DNA of 64,000 bases from Kudoa neothunni. Taxonomy: Eukaryota; Cnidaria. The position numbers and the translations under genes are program-made. The notes under the pieces are model-generated. The model was given only the letters and a program-made list of their open reading frames with translations. It was not told the origin of the DNA and did not search any database. This document shows positions 62,001 through 64,000 of the stretch, in pieces. The stretch is taken from positions 9,982,001-10,046,000 of the forward strand of contig OZ199838.1 in NCBI GenBank assembly GCA_964304625.1, written 5' to 3'. Each line of letters starts with the position of its first letter. Positions within the stretch are counted from its first letter, which is position 1.

Positions 62001-63959
62001 TAAACGTGGCTATTGTCGCATACATTCGTAAAATTTCGAGAGACACCAATTTATGTGGTTGTTTTTAAAATTGAGTATATAGAAAGTTCTTTGAGATTGA
62101 AACTTTTCATATATGTGTAAAGTTTAATGTTAATGTGCTGTGTAAGTTAAATGCCCACAAATGGAAATGGGGGCTGATGACAAATTTTAAGGTGGTTTTA
62201 TTTGTTATATGTGTATATTTTCCTGTGTTAAATTTTGAATTGAGGTAGTTATTTGAAGTTTTATATTTCTTAAGCTATTAACAGGAACCATATAGATTTT
62301 AAGCGATTTGACGCATGCGTACAATAAAAACAACCTCTTAAAGAATTTTCGACAAAATTTTAATAGCTGCGCATGTGAAATGTTTTTATTAAATAAAAAT
62401 GGAGATTTAAAATCTTAATTGACACTTTTTCGTCGAATAATTTATTCCATACAAAAAAATAACAATATTGTGGTACGCGCTTCGTTTAATTCCCATTTTT
62501 ATCATGTAATTTTTTCCGAAAAAGATACAAAAAATATAAATTGTATGAACTATTTTTCTGAATTTATTTGAATAAAATATTTAACTCATTTTGATTCAAT
62601 TTTAATGATTTTTATACTTACCAATGTTATAGATAATTAGTTATACACAAAATTAATAGACCACATACTTACATAATTAAATAAGATTGTTAAAATTTTA
62701 TTGAGAAAGAACTGTGTTAAATGCTTTTCCATTATTGATTAAAATTTTGTTTATGATATTTAGTATAAAACTTTATTAACAAAACCGTTCAAGAATTTTT
62801 TGAAACGATTTAGTTTTGAGTAAAATATTCTAAAATAAATCAAAGATGAATAACGCTTAAAATGAATAATGCACCTTTTCCATCTTTAACGATATCTATT
62901 GGATTATAGATGCTTAAAGACGTTGAGTGTATGGTATATCGCCCTATTATTCTTGCAGATGAGTATGGTTATTGGCTTTTGTTTCAATGTCGATAAATTT
63001 TCATAGCGAGATTCCTCAAAGTTGTATAGACTCGATTAATCTTCCTAAATGTATCAAAGAGAGGATAACAGTTTACCAAGTTAACTTTCATAATGTGGGC
63101 GATTTTACATCTAAACTTGTTTAGTTATATAGAATGGGCCTGTTTAGAAAACTATTGCTGGAAGTATTGCCTTGAATTGTTCAACTGGCAAACTGACGAA
63201 CAATATTTTAGGGGTATCCTTACACAAAGCAAAAAATATTTAAACAATCCAAAATTGATATTCCTCCTTTGTATCGAAATCTTGCATGGGCCGCTCTTTT
63301 AGATGTGCCGGTGAGTGGAGTTTTTTTGAATCCGCATAAATTTTCTGTATTATTTTCGACAATGTACTACAAAAATAAACATGTAGATAAATTACAGAGA
63401 AAAATACGAGTCATTAGACAAAACTACACCTAACCCAATAGATCGTCAGATTGATGTTGATATACCCCGTTGTCATCAATACAGTGAAATCATGTCATCT
63501 CCTGAAGCTCACCTGAAACTTAAACGAGTCCTCAAAGCCTGGGTTTCTAATCAGACTTCACTTGTCTATTGGCAAGGTAAAATAGTTTGTTTAATCACCA
63601 TTTATAAATTCATTGTTTTAACCTACTATACGTAAAGGTTTGGATTCGTTGCTGGCTCCCTTTCTATCGCTCAACATGGATAACGAAGGTTGTTTACTAA
63701 GAAAATTATAGGTGTAATTAATAATTTTACAGCTCTGGCACATGCTTCTCTTGAAAAATTTGTCAACAAATTTTGTTACAATATATTCATTAAGAATAAT
63801 TCACTTGTAATGCAAGGTAAATAGTAATTAATTGAGTACATCAGACACACATTGATATCTCGTCACATTGTAGAATATCTTTTTGTATTTTTTCACCTAC
63901 TTGCCTATCACGACCCAAAATTGTATATGCATATGAAAGAAATAAATTTTGAGCCCGAA
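56093..63959 (+). CDS. TBCK: TBCK, pseudokinase plus Rab-GAP TBC domain protein (3' end beyond window)
   Basis: Exons: 56093-56324, 56382-56542, 56618-56691, 56758-56833, 56889-56936, 56978-57059, 61279-61331, 61389-61625, 61679-61776, 61823-61922, 62910-62962, 63007-63079, 63125-63163, 63212-63310, 63387-63576, 63638-63688, 63733-63816, 63874-63959, giving 612 aa before the window ends. The N-terminal half is a kinase fold: [20 protein letters not shown] and [11 protein letters not shown] match TBCK. Where active kinases have HRD it reads TRN, and there is no DFG Asp, so it is a pseudokinase as in other animals. The C-terminal half enters the TBC domain with both catalytic fingers visible: VDIPRCHQY (Arg) and LVYWQGLDSL (Gln). 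TBCK is linked to mTOR and endosomal trafficking. The donor of the exon ending at 61776 is ambiguous (61776 or about 61789). The rhodanese-like C-terminus is not in the window. Confidence 0.92.
57690..58760 (-). pseudogene. IS630/Tc1-type (DDE_3) transposase remnant
   Basis: Minus-strand order: an HTH region ([19 protein letters not shown], about 58560-58500) and [15 protein letters not shown]; a second HTH-like piece ([20 protein letters not shown], about 58390-58330); the first catalytic Asp in [16 protein letters not shown] (about 58130-58080) with [15 protein letters not shown]; the second Asp in [11 protein letters not shown] (about 57910-57880); then VLFLPPYSP and LNPIEELF with the final acidic residue (about 57840-57800). 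A one-base loss between YSP and LNP breaks the frame, and other breaks occur upstream near 58430 and 58250. All catalytic acids are still recognisable. Terminal repeats were not found. Confidence 0.75.
60008..60988 (+). mobile_element. Internally deleted Tigger/pogo element
   Basis: The 981-bp element starts CAGTAAATAACCAGTTTCTC and ends with the reverse complement of CAGTAAGAAACCAATTTCAC. It is flanked by TA (60006-60007 and 60989-60990). Inside, plus-strand scraps resemble the CENP-B DNA-binding region ([17 protein letters not shown], about 60456-60510) and the first catalytic Asp motif ([10 protein letters not shown], about 60750-60780, cf. NADETGLFYK). The rest of the DDE domain is gone. 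It lies inside the TBCK intron in the sense orientation. Confidence 0.75.
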
Positions 63960-64000
63960 GTGATAACATTGTTAGAAATGACTGTCGAATGAACCTAATT

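Noticed and set aside
1-64000. CRISPR arrays, bacterial operons, prophage or toxin genes
   Set aside because: The window is eukaryotic with spliced genes; no regularly spaced repeats were seen.

Overview
The window is a strongly AT-rich piece of an animal (metazoan, probably invertebrate) genome. Every conserved gene is interrupted by spliceosomal introns with GT..AG ends, most only 38-103 nt long. Secreted Kunitz modules, an H2A.X-type histone, and the piggyBac, Tigger/pogo, Merlin, Mutator-like and Helitron-like elements all fit an animal. The slow-evolving PRPF8 is almost human-like, whereas MSH2, DCPS, TBCK and NRDE2 are quite divergent, so the lineage looks fast-evolving. I cannot name a species from the sequence alone.

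Layout: 1-4645 is gene-poor with a Merlin transposase scrap. 4646-7046 (+) holds the C-terminal ~700 residues of NRDE2. 9956-18194 (-) is a complete PRPF8 (11 exons, 2325 aa). 18195-24340 is gene-poor, with one MITE and a small GC-rich island that could be a structured RNA. 24423-24821 is a frameshifted duplicate of histone H2A.X. 25750-27115 is a broken piggyBac. 27990-29437 (-) is a secreted five-Kunitz protein whose promoter side carries a Tigger/pogo element (29492-31388). 32720-33850 looks like a non-autonomous Helitron. 33970-40788 is a nest of DNA transposons: a piggyBac split by a Merlin with an 8-bp target duplication, next to a 4.5-kb Merlin that contains a Mutator-like element. 41197-41592 is the intact H2A.X gene. 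44672-45738 (-) is a complete DCPS (scavenger decapping enzyme). 48120-49340 holds another Merlin scrap and a fossil Ty3/gypsy pol piece. 49987-55951 (-) is a complete MSH2 (16 exons, 914 aa). 56093 to the window end (+) is TBCK, head-to-head with MSH2 across only 141 bp.

The intact genes are ordinary housekeeping functions: splicing (PRPF8), RNA surveillance (NRDE2), cap turnover (DCPS), mismatch repair (MSH2), chromatin and DNA-damage marking (H2A.X) and Rab/mTOR-linked signalling (TBCK), plus one secreted Kunitz protein. They do not form an operon. Their introns are tiny except where one has been enlarged, in the clearest cases by transposons. I rebuilt the exons by eye, keeping reading phase and comparing with family sequences known to me, so boundaries may be off by a base or two. 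No wholly new system is evident. The most unusual items are the nested Merlins with readable target duplications, the H2A.X copy with three +1 insertions, the GC-rich island, the Arg-for-His change in the DCPS histidine triad, and the Kunitz array that has lost most of its cysteines.
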